From positions 1 to 64,000 of the forward strand of contig CATLHM010000014.1 of the NCBI GenBank assembly GCA_949949005.1: 64,000 nucleotides of DNA, read 5' to 3'. The DNA is from an uncultured Lachnospiraceae bacterium (GTDB lineage Bacteria > Bacillota > Clostridia > Lachnospirales > Lachnospiraceae). Positions 27,371 through 35,973 of this stretch are shown in pieces (positions within the stretch are counted from its first letter, which is position 1; every line of letters begins with the position of its first letter). The translations under genes and the position numbers were made by a program. The notes beneath the pieces are model-generated. The model had not been told where the DNA came from and searched no databases. It saw nothing but the letters and a program-made list of their open reading frames with translations.

Positions 27371-28195
27371 TTACAGACAGATGGCCGAAGACGGCCTGCT
27401 TCTGGAAGCCACATACAGGGGAAAGTCGGAAAATCCAATGTCCGGCTGATGCTCTTTTTCCTTGCTTTTTGCACAGGCCATGGTCACCTCCACCCGCACC
27501 GCCTCATAGGCCAGCTCCGGCAGGTTATTTTCCTGGCTCAAATGGCCCAAGACCACAGCCTCAAGCCCTTCATGCAAAAGCTCACACAAAAGCTGCCCCG
27601 CCCTCTCGTTGGAAAGATGCCCCCGATCTCCCAGAATCCTTTGCTTCAAATAATAGGGATATCTCCCTACCTGTAACATATTCACATCATGATTAGCTTC
27701 CAGGAGAAGGGCATTCATCCCCCGCAGGGATTCCACCGTATAGTCATTATAGGTTCCGAGATCGGTAATGATCCCCACCTTTTTCTTTCCATGGGAAATC
27801 CGGTAGGCCACCGGCTCTGCCGCATCGTGGGATATGGCGATGGGATTACAGGTTAAGTCCTTGATGATCACCTTTTCATCCGCCCTTATCACATGGAAGA
27901 GCTCTTCCGGGAGTATCCCCACCGAAGAGCAGCTCTTGATTGCCTCAATCGTCCCCGCAGTGGCATAAACCGGGACGCCATACTTTCTGCCAAGAACGCC
28001 TAGTCCGGCAATGTGATCTGCATGTTCATGAGTGATCAGGATACCGTCAATATCTTTCATAGAGAGCTCTAAGTCCCTGAGCCCTTCCTCCGTTCTCTTT
28101 CCGCTGATTCCCACATCCACCAGAAGGTGTGTGGCTTCTGAGCCAACATAAATACAGTTTCCGCTGCTTCCGCTGGCAATACTGCAAATTCTCAT
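27371..28195 (-). CDS. Metallo-beta-lactamase fold hydrolase, YycJ/WalJ-like
   Basis: A 274-residue cytosolic metallo-hydrolase. The ATG at 28195 is used because similarity begins MRICSIASGSSGNCIYVGS and AAAGG lies 8 nt upstream. The metal motif is THEHADHIAG; further ligands lie in SHDAAEP, ITDLGTYND and EANHDV, and GDRGHLSNERAGQLL follows. This matches the YycJ/WalJ family linked to the WalKR locus or DNA metabolism in Firmicutes, although no walRK genes are here. It begins 17 nt after coaE. The exact substrate is not known. Confidence 0.85.
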   Translation of the reverse strand: MRICSIASGSSGNCIYVGSEATHLLVDVGISGKRTEEGLRDLELSMKDIDGILITHEHADHIAGLGVLGRKYGVPVYATAGTIEAIKSCSSVGILPEELFHVIRADEKVIIKDLTCNPIAISHDAAEPVAYRISHGKKKVGIITDLGTYNDYTVESLRGMNALLLEANHDVNMLQVGRYPYYLKQRILGDRGHLSNERAGQLLCELLHEGLEAVVLGHLSQENNLPELAYEAVRVEVTMACAKSKEKEHQPDIGFSDFPLYVASRSRPSSAICL

Positions 28196-28212
28196 CCCTG
28201 TAACCTTTCCTT

Positions 28213-28809
28213 TCAAGAGCAAAAACAAAGCCTCTCGTCAATCTGCCTGCAGGCGCTCTCCAGGCTTTCACTGTTATTGACCACAAACCCGCAATGCCGC
28301 CGAAACGCTTCCTCTGTGAGCTGAGAGCGAAAGATTGCCTCTATCTTTTGGTCGGAGTAGCCTCTTTTCTCTTTAAGCCTCCTGCGCCGCACCTGCTCAT
28401 CCGCATAAATATACCACATCTCGTCCACGATTTCCAGATATCCCTCTTCGATCAGAAGGGCCGCCTCCAAAAACAGAAAGTCTGCCTTTCCCTCCGCTCT
28501 GGTCTTGGCAATCTCATTTAAAATAAAGGTTTTCACAGCCGGATGGATAATCTCGTTAACCCTTTTTAAAAGCTCCTGGGACTCAAAAATTCTCGCCGCC
28601 ATTTTCCCCCTGTTAATCTGTAAATCTTCCTCCAAAATATCCGCAGACAAAAGCTCCACCAGCGCTTCATAGCAGCTCTGCCCCGGCTCCTTCACCTTGT
28701 GGGCCACCTCGTCTGCCAAAATCACCTTGCAATTATATTTTTCTTTTACATAGGAAAGCAACGCGGATTTTCCACAACCCACGCCGCCAGTAATTCCAAT
28801 CACTTTCAT
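28213..28809 (-). CDS. coaE: Dephospho-CoA kinase
   Basis: Last enzyme of coenzyme A synthesis: phosphorylates dephospho-CoA at the 3' hydroxyl. The 198-residue protein starts MKVIGITGGVGCGKSALL (P-loop), followed by the ADEVAHKV acceptor-binding segment, the INRGKMAARIF region and the LFLEAALLIEEGY segment. ATG 28809 has GGAGG 6 nt upstream; the longer in-frame start at 28869 lies inside the hairpin at 28867-28894 and lacks family similarity. polA-coaE adjacency is common in Firmicutes. Confidence 0.94.
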   Translation of the reverse strand: MKVIGITGGVGCGKSALLSYVKEKYNCKVILADEVAHKVKEPGQSCYEALVELLSADILEEDLQINRGKMAARIFESQELLKRVNEIIHPAVKTFILNEIAKTRAEGKADFLFLEAALLIEEGYLEIVDEMWYIYADEQVRRRRLKEKRGYSDQKIEAIFRSQLTEEAFRRHCGFVVNNSESLESACRQIDERLCFCS

Positions 28810-28866
28810 TTCTAACCTCCATGCCGCGTTTTTTGCGGCAACGCAATGCGATACTGCCACCAATAT

Positions 28867-28894
28867 CAAGTTTGGAAGCAGACTTCCAAACTTG
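28867..28894. other. Perfect 12-bp hairpin between polA and coaE
   Basis: CAAGTTTGGAAG-CAGA-CTTCCAAACTTG is a perfect inverted repeat with a 4-nt loop, 19 nt after the polA stop. No T-run follows on the minus strand, so it is more likely an mRNA stability or processing element than a full terminator. A second small inverted repeat (GCCGC/GCGGC) lies just before the coaE SD. Confidence 0.6.
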
Positions 28895-28913
28895 CTTTCC
28901 TAACATTCAAGGT

Positions 28914-31562
28914 CTATTTTGCCTCATACCAGTCGCTTCCCTCATGGAGATCAATCTCAAGAGGCACGGAAAAGTCCGCTGCCCGGCTCATTTCCTCCTC
29001 CAATATAGTTCTCACCTGCTCTGCCTCTTCCCGGTAGGTCTCTATCAAGAGCTCATCGTGTACCTGAAGGATCAGTTTTGATTTCAGCCCTTCCTCCTTT
29101 AACCGCTGGTACACCCGCACCATGGCGATCTTGATCACGTCCGCCGCCGTTCCCTGTATGGGGGAATTCATGGCGACTCTCTCCCCGAAGGAGCGCTGCA
29201 TGAAGTTAGAGGAGGATAGCTCAGGCACCGGCCTTCTTCTGCCGAACAGGGTAACCGCATAGCCTTTTTCCTTTGCCTCCTTTACCGCATTGTCCAAAAA
29301 CCTTTTTACCCCCGGATAGGTGGTAAAATACTGCTCAATGTACTCCGCCGCCTCCTTCTTGGTAATGCTCAGGCCCTGGCTTAAGCCAAAGGAACTGATT
29401 CCATAGACAATTCCGAAGTTTACCGCCTTTGCGTTACGGCGCTGTAAGTCCGTCACCTCCTCGAAGGGAATGTGGAATACCTGAGAGGCCGTAGTTCTGT
29501 GAATGTCCGCATGCATTTTGTAGGCGTCAATAAGCTGCTCATCCCCGGACATATGGGCCAGAATCCGCAGCTCAATCTGAGAATAATCCGCATCCGTAAA
29601 GAGGCATCCCTCTTTCGGCACAAAAACCTTCCGGATTTTTCTTCCCAGCTCCATCCGCATAGGGATATTCTGCAAGTTAGGGTCTGTGGAGCTGATCCGC
29701 CCCGTAGCCGTGATGGTCTGGTTAAAGGTGGTGTGAATCCTCTTATCCTCTCCGATAAAGGCCGAGAGCCCCTCCGCATAGGTGGACTTTAGCTTGGCAA
29801 GTCCCCGGTATTCCAGCACATCCGCCACTATATGATGATCCCCGGCCAGCTTATCCAGCACATCCGCCGCTGTGGAATAACCCGTTTTGGTCTTTTTCCC
29901 GCCGGGAAGCTTTAGCCTTTCAAAAAGAATCTCTCCCAATTGTTTGGGGGAATTGATATTAAACTCCGTCCCTGCCTGCTCATAGATCTTTTGCTCCAGC
30001 TCGCCGATCCGGCCCGTCAGAGCGTCCCCATAGGCTTTGAGCTCCTGGGGCCTGACCAAAATCCCTTCCCTTTCCATATCATAGAGCACATAGGTGAGAG
30101 GCATTTCGATCTCTCTCATAAGAGAAGCCATACCGGCTTCTTCCAGCTTCCTTTGGAGCACCGGAGCTGCCGCCAGAGACACATGGGCCAGGAAACAGGC
30201 ATACTCCGTAAAAGCCTTTGGCTCCTCCTCATAGGCCTGGGCCAGCTTCTTTTTCCCGAACCGCTGGCTTCGCTCCTGAATCATCAGCCCCAGATGTTCG
30301 TTTGCCACATCCGCAAGAGAATAGTCGTTTTTCAGGGGATTCAAAAGATAGGACGCCAGTATCACGTCAAAAAACCGCTCCGTCTCGTCGCACTGTAAGT
30401 ACTCATAAGCGCTCTTGATATTTCCGCAGGCGATCTTACTGCTATGGGCAAGTACAGAAATTTTCCCTTGCAAATATCCTTCTGTGACCAGCCCCTGGAG
30501 CGGGATAAAAACGCACTCCCTGCCAAATGCCAGGGAAATTCCCGTAAGCTCCCCCTTTACCCCCGGCTCCTTAAGCACCCCAAGGCCCACTTCCTCCTGG
30601 CTCCTGGCCCTCTCAAAAAGGGCCTCCACCTCCGAAAGCTCTTCTGTCATGCAGAACCTAGCGGTAAGCTTTTCATTGCTCTCTCCCCCATTGACAGAGC
30701 CGTCAAAACGGGAGAGCATATTTTTAAATTCCAGCTTTTTAAAAAGTGCATAGGCTTCCTGAGTATAGAAGTTCCCCACTTCTGCCTCCTCAAACCGAAA
30801 CTCCAGGGGACTCTCCACATTGATGGTAGCCAGAACCTTGCTTAAATCCGCCAGTTCCTTATTGGTCAACAGGGATTCCCTGACAGATTTTTTGGTCACC
30901 TCTTCCAGGTGGGCGTATATATTTTCCAGGGAGCCAAACTGCACCATCAGATCCGTAGCTGTCTTCTCCCCCACCTTGGGAACACCCGGAATATTATCCG
31001 CCGTATCGCCCATAAGCGCTTTCAGGTCAATAAACTGAATGGGATTTACCCGGTATTTGCTCTCCACATCGGCGGCATAGTAATCTTCGATCTCCGTCTT
31101 TCCTCCCTTGGTCTTGGGAATCCTGATTTTGATATGCTCCGTGGCCACCTGAAGCAAATCCCGATCGCCGGACACAAGGGAAACCTCCATCCCTTCCTTC
31201 TCTCCCCGCTTTGCCAGGGTGCCTAAAATATCGTCCGCCTCAAGCCCGGCCTGTTCAATGATCCGGATACCCATCGCCTTCAAGACCTCCTTGAGCACAG
31301 GCACCTGCTCCCGCAGCTCTTCCGGCATGGGCTTGCGGGTTCCTTTATATTCCTTATAGATTTCATGGCGGAAGGTAGGCGCATGTACATCAAAGGCCAC
31401 TGTCAGATAATCCGGGCTCTCCTCCTCCAAAATCTTGAAGAGGATATTTAAAAACCCATACACCGCATTGGTGTGCAGCCCTTCGCTGTTGGTGAGATCG
31501 GGCACGCCATAAAAGGCCCGGTGCAAAATACTGTGTCCGTCTATCAGTACCAGTTTTTTCAT
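28914..31562 (-). CDS. polA: DNA polymerase I
   Basis: Repair and Okazaki-fragment polymerase of 882 residues. The N-terminal 5'-nuclease (about 1-290) shows KLVLIDGHSILHRAFYG, LEADDILGTLAKRGEK and ALMGDTADNIPGVPKVGEKTA. The middle region (about 300-465) is the 3'-5' exonuclease fold, but the usual DTE metal motif is absent (EEVGLGVLKE), so proofreading is probably lost, as in Bst-type enzymes. The polymerase domain (about 470-882) has DADYSQIELRILAHMSGD (motif A), RRNAKAVNFGIVYGIS (motif B) and LQVHDELLIE (motif C). The SD is AATGGAGGATTATTATG. A small zinc-finger gene precedes it by 65 nt. Confidence 0.97.
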   Translation of the reverse strand: MKKLVLIDGHSILHRAFYGVPDLTNSEGLHTNAVYGFLNILFKILEEESPDYLTVAFDVHAPTFRHEIYKEYKGTRKPMPEELREQVPVLKEVLKAMGIRIIEQAGLEADDILGTLAKRGEKEGMEVSLVSGDRDLLQVATEHIKIRIPKTKGGKTEIEDYYAADVESKYRVNPIQFIDLKALMGDTADNIPGVPKVGEKTATDLMVQFGSLENIYAHLEEVTKKSVRESLLTNKELADLSKVLATINVESPLEFRFEEAEVGNFYTQEAYALFKKLEFKNMLSRFDGSVNGGESNEKLTARFCMTEELSEVEALFERARSQEEVGLGVLKEPGVKGELTGISLAFGRECVFIPLQGLVTEGYLQGKISVLAHSSKIACGNIKSAYEYLQCDETERFFDVILASYLLNPLKNDYSLADVANEHLGLMIQERSQRFGKKKLAQAYEEEPKAFTEYACFLAHVSLAAAPVLQRKLEEAGMASLMREIEMPLTYVLYDMEREGILVRPQELKAYGDALTGRIGELEQKIYEQAGTEFNINSPKQLGEILFERLKLPGGKKTKTGYSTAADVLDKLAGDHHIVADVLEYRGLAKLKSTYAEGLSAFIGEDKRIHTTFNQTITATGRISSTDPNLQNIPMRMELGRKIRKVFVPKEGCLFTDADYSQIELRILAHMSGDEQLIDAYKMHADIHRTTASQVFHIPFEEVTDLQRRNAKAVNFGIVYGISSFGLSQGLSITKKEAAEYIEQYFTTYPGVKRFLDNAVKEAKEKGYAVTLFGRRRPVPELSSSNFMQRSFGERVAMNSPIQGTAADVIKIAMVRVYQRLKEEGLKSKLILQVHDELLIETYREEAEQVRTILEEEMSRAADFSVPLEIDLHEGSDWYEAK

Positions 31563-31627
31563 AATAATCCTCCATTCTTTCCCGCTTCAAAGCTTTCTGC
31601 TGCACTGCACAAATATCTTCTCTTATC

Positions 31628-31954
31628 CTATAGCAGCGCAAACAGCAGTATGGCCAAAACCGTACCCGCCAGCGCCACAAGACCTTCCAGCAAATACAAA
31701 AAACGCTGCATGTTCTCCCGCCGCCACAGGGCATGTTCGGCCTCCTCCATCCGAAAATCCAGCTCGTTTTTCAGATCAAACACGTTGCCCGCCTCCAGCC
31801 TGGATAAGCCCTCCAGAACCAGAAACTGAATGGAAAGCTCCTCCATGCACTCATCGCATTCCTCTATATGCTCCAGAAATTCTCTCAGATCATCGGTGTC
31901 CAGATCGTCCTCGAGAAATAACGGAATTGTTTTCTCCACTTCTTTACATGTCAT
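31628..31954 (-). CDS. Small membrane protein with anti-sigma-type zinc finger
   Basis: A 108-residue protein. The N-terminal half matches the zf-HC2 pattern of anti-sigma factors: Cys3 in MTCKEVEKTIPLFLEDDL and the later HIEECDEC (HxxxCxxC). The C-terminal part has one strong membrane helix (about 86-108, LLEGLVALAGTVLAILLFALL) with almost nothing beyond it, so there is no extracellular sensor. No ECF sigma factor gene is adjacent, which is unusual for the family. GTGAGGA lies before the ATG at 31954. It could be an orphan anti-sigma factor or a zinc-dependent membrane adaptor. Confidence 0.7.
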   Translation of the reverse strand: MTCKEVEKTIPLFLEDDLDTDDLREFLEHIEECDECMEELSIQFLVLEGLSRLEAGNVFDLKNELDFRMEEAEHALWRRENMQRFLYLLEGLVALAGTVLAILLFALL

Positions 31955-32017
31955 AGCAGTTCCTCACGGTGATGCGTTTACAGGAAACCACCCTGAAATA
32001 CATTGTTCCGCTTTTCA

Positions 32018-32060
32018 TTAACATAAGGATGCCTGGCGAAGCCTGGTATCCGTTGTTTTC
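32018..32060. repeat. Dispersed hairpin repeat, copy A
   Basis: TTAACATAA, then an 11-3-11 hairpin GGATGCCTGGC-GAA-GCCTGGTATCC, then GTTGTTT. The apex contains GCGAAGC. It shares flanks and layout with copy B at 51498 while most stem bases differ in a compensating way. It lies in the leader of the zinc-finger gene, between the promoter at 32090-32118 and the start at 31954. A GTGGCCAC palindrome follows at about 32064-32072. Confidence 0.75.
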
Positions 32061-32089
32061 TCAGTGGCCACTGTTTGCTCACTTACATA

Positions 32090-32118
32090 AATATACACTA
32101 AAACGGTGGTAAAGTAAA
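32090..32118 (-). promoter_or_regulatory. Possible promoter for the zinc-finger gene
   Basis: Minus-strand TTTACT (32113-32118), 17-nt spacer, TATATT (32090-32095). It gives a leader of about 130 nt containing hairpin repeat copy A. The -35 box is weak. Confidence 0.5.
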
Positions 32119-32204
32119 CAATAGTATTTTCACCCAAATGGAGCGTAGGACGAAAAAAGGCCCTCACTCCTGTGATCTTTTAGTCATCAGTGCGACAGCC
32201 TCTT

Positions 32205-32300
32205 TATTCCCGCGAGCAATGAGCCAAGCGGCTGCGAAGCAGACATTTGGCGAATGCCGCGAGGGTGAAATCCCCCGCAGCTTGCTGCGGGGGATTTCAC
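32205..32300. repeat. Intergenic palindromic element with a 16-bp perfect hairpin
   Basis: GTGAAATCCCCCGCAG (32265-32280), loop CTTG, and its exact complement (32285-32300) form a 36-nt hairpin. Just before it, GCCAA...TTGGC arms enclose CTGC-GAA-GCAG (32223-32252), again a GCGAAGC apex, between two direct copies of CCGCGAG. No T-run follows on either strand. The 31955-32314 gap holds this element, copy A and a weak promoter, and no gene. Confidence 0.7.
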
Positions 32301-32314
32301 TGTCTGCTCTGCCT

Positions 32315-33593
32315 TTAATTATCTGTCAATGGCGGTTTCCCGATCAGAACCTTCTTCCCGCAGAAAGCAAACCCGTATTTTCGGATCCGTTCTTTCGGGA
32401 TTCCCTTTGCCACAAGCGACGCCTGATAATCCTTCTCCTCAATCTGCCACAATGCCTCCTGCACCGTGTCCGCCAATTCCCTTTCCTCTTCCTCCTGCAC
32501 TTTAAATTCTATAATTATTGCATCATTTGCTCCGGGGCCTGTTTCCCTGGGTTCCAGCATAATATCATACCGCCCAAACCCGCTTTCCCGATTTGACGTA
32601 ATCACATAACGGTCAGAGAGTTCCACCATAAGCCCCAGCACAAAGCCATGATAAAAGCGTTCCGGCTCGTCCATGGAAGGCCTTTTCCCGGTGTCAAAAT
32701 AGCTGAACATCTCCACGCTCACCCTGTTCATATAAGTGTTCATCGCCTTTAAATCCCCGATCAGCAAAGCTTTGATAAAATCATTGTACCCGGAGGATGC
32801 ACCGGCAAACCATTTACGCACTATATACTTCTTCCTCCGTAAATCCATAACAATCTTCATATTTCTCCGTTGTCATTGTCACTACCCTTAGATTGTTCAA
32901 ATCTGAAAAAATAGATTCTTTACTCACCCGTGTAATACCTGTCATAAGGGCGCGTTCCAGATAGGGATTCGTTTTGAAGGTGGCATTGAAAAGGTTTCTG
33001 GTAAAAGACACCATTTCCCTCCAATACCCATTCACATAGGCTTCCTGCATGGGCGTATCATACTCATCCAAAAGCAGGATCACCTTTTTCCCATAATACC
33101 TCATCAGATAATTCGACAGCACATTCAGGGCATCCACTGCAATATAATCCTCCATATCCACCGATACCCTGCCATAGAACTCCTTTTCTTTTTCATTCAA
33201 TAGCCCACACTCAACCAGAAAATCGAATTTATTGTACAACTCGGTAATGATCTGGCAGATTCTTTTTTTGGCGCTTGGAAAAGAAGTCTCCTTCACCTTT
33301 GCAAAGCTGAGCGCAATCACGGGCCATGTTCCCTGCAGCTTACGGAATTTCTCATGCCGCCATATAAAAAGATCTTCAAAAAGCTCCCCTCTGCCTGCAT
33401 ATTCTATGGAAAAGAACTTCTCCAGCATGCTCATGTTCAATGTTTTTCCGAACCTTCTTGGCCTTGTGATCAGCGTCACGTCATCATCCGTTTCCCACCA
33501 CTCTCTGATAAAGTGTGTTTTATCGATATAGAAATTGTGGTTGATTCTCACTTTTTCGAAATCCTGCTTGCCAATCCCTATGGTTCTGCTCAT
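32315..33593 (-). pseudogene. Decayed AAA-ATPase/PD-(D/E)XK-like gene (internal deletion and frameshift)
   Basis: Two overlapping reading frames are parts of one family protein. Frame 1 (33593 to 32814, 259 residues) carries NFYIDKTHFIREWW, the P-loop-like ITRPRRFGKTLNMSMLEKFF, the Walker B-like VILLLDEYDTPMQEA and TGITRVSKESIFSDLNNL, then stops just after YGFTEEEVYSA. Frame 2 (to 32315) resumes at RKWFAGASSGYNDFIKALL and ends with the nuclease-like part: ESGFGRYDIMLEP, then IIEFKV. The segment normally between them in this family (WYDGFTFG and NPWSI blocks, roughly 100-150 residues) is missing. A deletion with a frame change therefore split the gene. The intact family is abundant in gut anaerobes and of unclear function. 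The intact SD (GGGAGG) suggests recent decay. Confidence 0.8.
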
Positions 33594-33712
33594 CGTTTGA
33601 TCCTCCCGGCAATATCCCAGCCCTGTTTTTTGCTATTCATATTGTATCATAGAATGGAATAGTTATCTATCTGCAAATACCGGTATTCATTTAATTCGAT
33701 GCTTTAAGGCTA

Positions 33713-33741
33713 TTGACAGAGTTCTGTAAGATATATATAAT
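33713..33741 (+). promoter_or_regulatory. Sigma-A promoter for the tetR-like gene
   Basis: TTGACA (33713-33718), 17-nt spacer, TATAAT (33736-33741), nearly perfect consensus. The putative operator begins at the end of the -10 box, well placed for autorepression. Confidence 0.88.
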
Positions 33742-33769
33742 GACTATATAAAGGAAATTGGTCAAATAG
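33741..33769 (+). promoter_or_regulatory. Putative TetR-family operator, copy 1
   Basis: A 29-bp element starting TGACTATA and ending GGTCAAATAG, with TGAC/GTCA half-sites 16 nt apart. The same ends at the same spacing recur at 34409-34437. It overlaps the transcription start region of the regulator gene. Confidence 0.6.
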
Positions 33770-33780
33770 GAGGCAATAAA

Positions 33781-34368
33781 GTGCCAAAGAGTTATTCAGA
33801 GCAGGAGCGGGAATATATCAGAAAGCGGTTGAAAGAAGAAGCGGCTAAATGCCTTGCGAAGTATGGCGTCCGCCGCACCACGGTCGATGAAATCGTCAAA
33901 AGGGTTAAGATTCCGAAAGGAACTTTCTATCTCTTTTATAAGTCAAAGGAATTGCTTTTGTTTGAAGTCATTCAGGAACAGCAGGAAAATGTCAATCGCA
34001 AGCTGTATCAAGCCATTTCCGGCATTGCCAATACGGAGCTTTCGGCCAAAAAACTGACCGATGTGATATTCGAATTCTATAAAATGACAGAAAAAATGCT
34101 GATTCTGAAATTGATCGATGTAGATGAAGTGGAATTGCTTGTGCGTAAACTGCCAAGGGAAATTGTAGAGGAGCATTTTCAGGATGATACAGATACGATT
34201 GAAAAAATGCTTGCTCTGTTTCCTGTAAAAAAGGAAGCAGACGTAAAGGTTCTCAGTGCCGCATTCCACGCAATTTATTTTGCAACGCTGCATAAAGCAG
34301 AGATTGGCGAACAGTATGATGAAGCATTGTATTCCCTGATTTATGGTATTGTAACACAAATTATTTAA
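33781..34368 (+). CDS. TetR/AcrR-family transcriptional regulator
   Basis: A 195-residue repressor-type protein read from a GTG start with AGGAGG 8 nt upstream. The N-terminal helix-turn-helix is clear (RLKEEAAKCLAKYGVRRTTV then DEIVKRVKIPKGTFYLFYKSKELLL). The C-terminal ligand domain has no recognisable specificity. It is followed by a three-gene ABC-2 exporter in the same direction. Matching 29-bp elements before both units suggest that it represses itself and the exporter until a drug-like ligand binds. Base composition by eye is more AT-rich than the flanking genes. Confidence 0.92.
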   Translation: MPKSYSEQEREYIRKRLKEEAAKCLAKYGVRRTTVDEIVKRVKIPKGTFYLFYKSKELLLFEVIQEQQENVNRKLYQAISGIANTELSAKKLTDVIFEFYKMTEKMLILKLIDVDEVELLVRKLPREIVEEHFQDDTDTIEKMLALFPVKKEADVKVLSAAFHAIYFATLHKAEIGEQYDEALYSLIYGIVTQII

Positions 34369-34408
34369 GGAGTCTGGCCGCCGGCCGGACTTAAAACAGC
34401 TTTTTATT

Positions 34409-34437
34409 TGACTATACAGATTAATCAGGTCAAATAG
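34409..34437 (+). promoter_or_regulatory. Putative TetR-family operator, copy 2
   Basis: A 29-bp element with the same ends as copy 1 (TGACTATA and GGTCAAATAG). Including flanking bases it forms a perfect 8-bp inverted repeat, TATTTGAC and GTCAAATA, 16 nt apart. It lies just before the SD of the ABC ATPase gene; TTGACT at its left edge may double as a weak -35 box. A GTCTGGCCG/GGCCGGAC hairpin (34372-34390) precedes it. Confidence 0.6.
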
Positions 34438-34450
34438 CACGGAGGCAGGT

Positions 34451-35296
34451 ATGATAACAGTAGAAAATCTTTCATTTAGTTACTCGAAAAGCCCATTCAT
34501 TTCCGGTATGAGTTTTTCCGTTTCGGAGGGTGAAATCTTTGGATTTCTGGGACCATCCGGAGCCGGTAAAAGCACATTACAGAAAATCTTGATTGGAATG
34601 TTGCGGACATATCAAGGTTCTTGTATCGTAAATGGCGTTGAGTGTAAAAACCGCACAAAGCATTTCTATGAGAATATAGGGGTTGATTTTGAATTTTCAA
34701 CAATGTATGAAAAGCTGACGGCAAAAGAGAATTTGCAGTTTTTCTCATCACTATACAAAAAACAGCCTCGTCCGGTGGATGTTCTTTTGAAAATGGTGGG
34801 TTTGGAGCAGGATGCCGATAAGCGTGTAGCCGATTATTCAAAGGGAATGAAATCCCGCTTAAACTTTATAAAAGCATTGTTGCATGACCCACCCTTGCTC
34901 TGCCTTGACGAGCCGACCAGCGGGCTTGACCCCGCAAACAGCCGTATGATGAAAAATATGATTTTAGAGGAAAAGGCAAAAGGGAAAACCATTCTTTTGA
35001 CCACGCATAATATGCAGGACGCCGCCGAGCTTTGTGACAGGGTAGCGTTTATTGTAAATGGTAAAATATGCGCCCTTGACAGCCCACATAATCTGATCAT
35101 GTCAAAAGGTGCGGCGGCCGTAACCTATACATGGATTGAGAATGGGGAGCATAGCGCAAGCTGCTCTTTGGAACAAATATCTTCCGATGAGCGGCTGAAA
35201 AGCCTGATCGCTGAAAACCGGCTACAATCCATTCATAGCAGTGAACCAACCTTAAATGACATTTTTATGGATATTACGGGGAGGACGCTGTTATGA
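34451..35296 (+). CDS. ABC-2 type exporter ATP-binding protein
   Basis: The 281-residue ATPase subunit, probably of a drug exporter. Walker A is GPSGAGKST, the signature is the degenerate YSKGMKSRL (normally LSGGQ), Walker B is LLCLDEPTSGLDP and the switch histidine is in LLTTHNMQDA. The C-terminal 60 residues are a short extension seen in DrrA-like ATPases. SD GGAGG precedes the ATG. It overlaps the next permease gene by 4 nt (ATGA). A narrow family label such as fluoroquinolone exporter would be a homology-based guess. Confidence 0.93.
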   Translation: MITVENLSFSYSKSPFISGMSFSVSEGEIFGFLGPSGAGKSTLQKILIGMLRTYQGSCIVNGVECKNRTKHFYENIGVDFEFSTMYEKLTAKENLQFFSSLYKKQPRPVDVLLKMVGLEQDADKRVADYSKGMKSRLNFIKALLHDPPLLCLDEPTSGLDPANSRMMKNMILEEKAKGKTILLTTHNMQDAAELCDRVAFIVNGKICALDSPHNLIMSKGAAAVTYTWIENGEHSASCSLEQISSDERLKSLIAENRLQSIHSSEPTLNDIFMDITGRTLL

Positions 35297-35973
35297 GGTT
35301 AAAAAGGTTGTTTTTAATGGATATGCGCTTTCAGGCAAAATATGGCTTCTATTTTTTATATGAAGCGCTGACCATAATTTATATAGCAGTTCTTTTTGCA
35401 CTTCCCGAAAACTGGAAAGAAAAAGCTGCTGCGATTTTAATCTTTTCCGACCCTGCCTCAATGGGACTGTTCTTCATGGGGGCGATTGTCCTTTTGGAAA
35501 AGAGCCAGAATACAACCTGTGCATTGGCGGTTTCTCCTGTCCATGCAACGGAATATGTGATTGCTAAAGTCAGTTCATTATCCGCCATTTCCCTTGTCGT
35601 TGCAGCTATTTTAGCGTTAGCTGCGGGTGTGGATCATTTGTTCATTGTGCTGTTTGGTACGTTTCTATCCAGTGTGATTTTTACATTGTTTGGAATCATC
35701 GTTGCAACAAAAATTGCAAGTCTTAATCAATTTATATTATGGACTGTACCAATCGAAGCCATTTGCTTTGTTCCTGCAATTTTGCATTTATTTAGAATTA
35801 CTCCTGCATGGTGGGGACATTATCCTGTCAATGTTTGTATGGATATGGTTTCAGGTCGTTCTCTGTCTGCAACAGGTTTTTTGGCCACAACAGCACTGAC
35901 GGTAGTTTTATTTATGCTTTCGAGATTTTGCGTCTTGAAAATGTGGGATCGTATGGGAGGGGTGAAGTTATGA
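35293..35973 (+). CDS. ABC-2 type exporter permease, subunit 1
   Basis: A 226-residue integral membrane protein with about six hydrophobic segments (such as FYFLYEALTIIYIAVLFAL, GLFFMGAIVLL, ISLVVAAILALAAG and FLATTALTVVLFML). It resembles the small permease of fluoroquinolone-type ABC-2 exporters. It overlaps its neighbours by 4 nt on both sides (ATGA), so the three proteins are probably made in step. No extracellular domain is seen. Confidence 0.85.
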   Translation: MRLKRLFLMDMRFQAKYGFYFLYEALTIIYIAVLFALPENWKEKAAAILIFSDPASMGLFFMGAIVLLEKSQNTTCALAVSPVHATEYVIAKVSSLSAISLVVAAILALAAGVDHLFIVLFGTFLSSVIFTLFGIIVATKIASLNQFILWTVPIEAICFVPAILHLFRITPAWWGHYPVNVCMDMVSGRSLSATGFLATTALTVVLFMLSRFCVLKMWDRMGGVKL

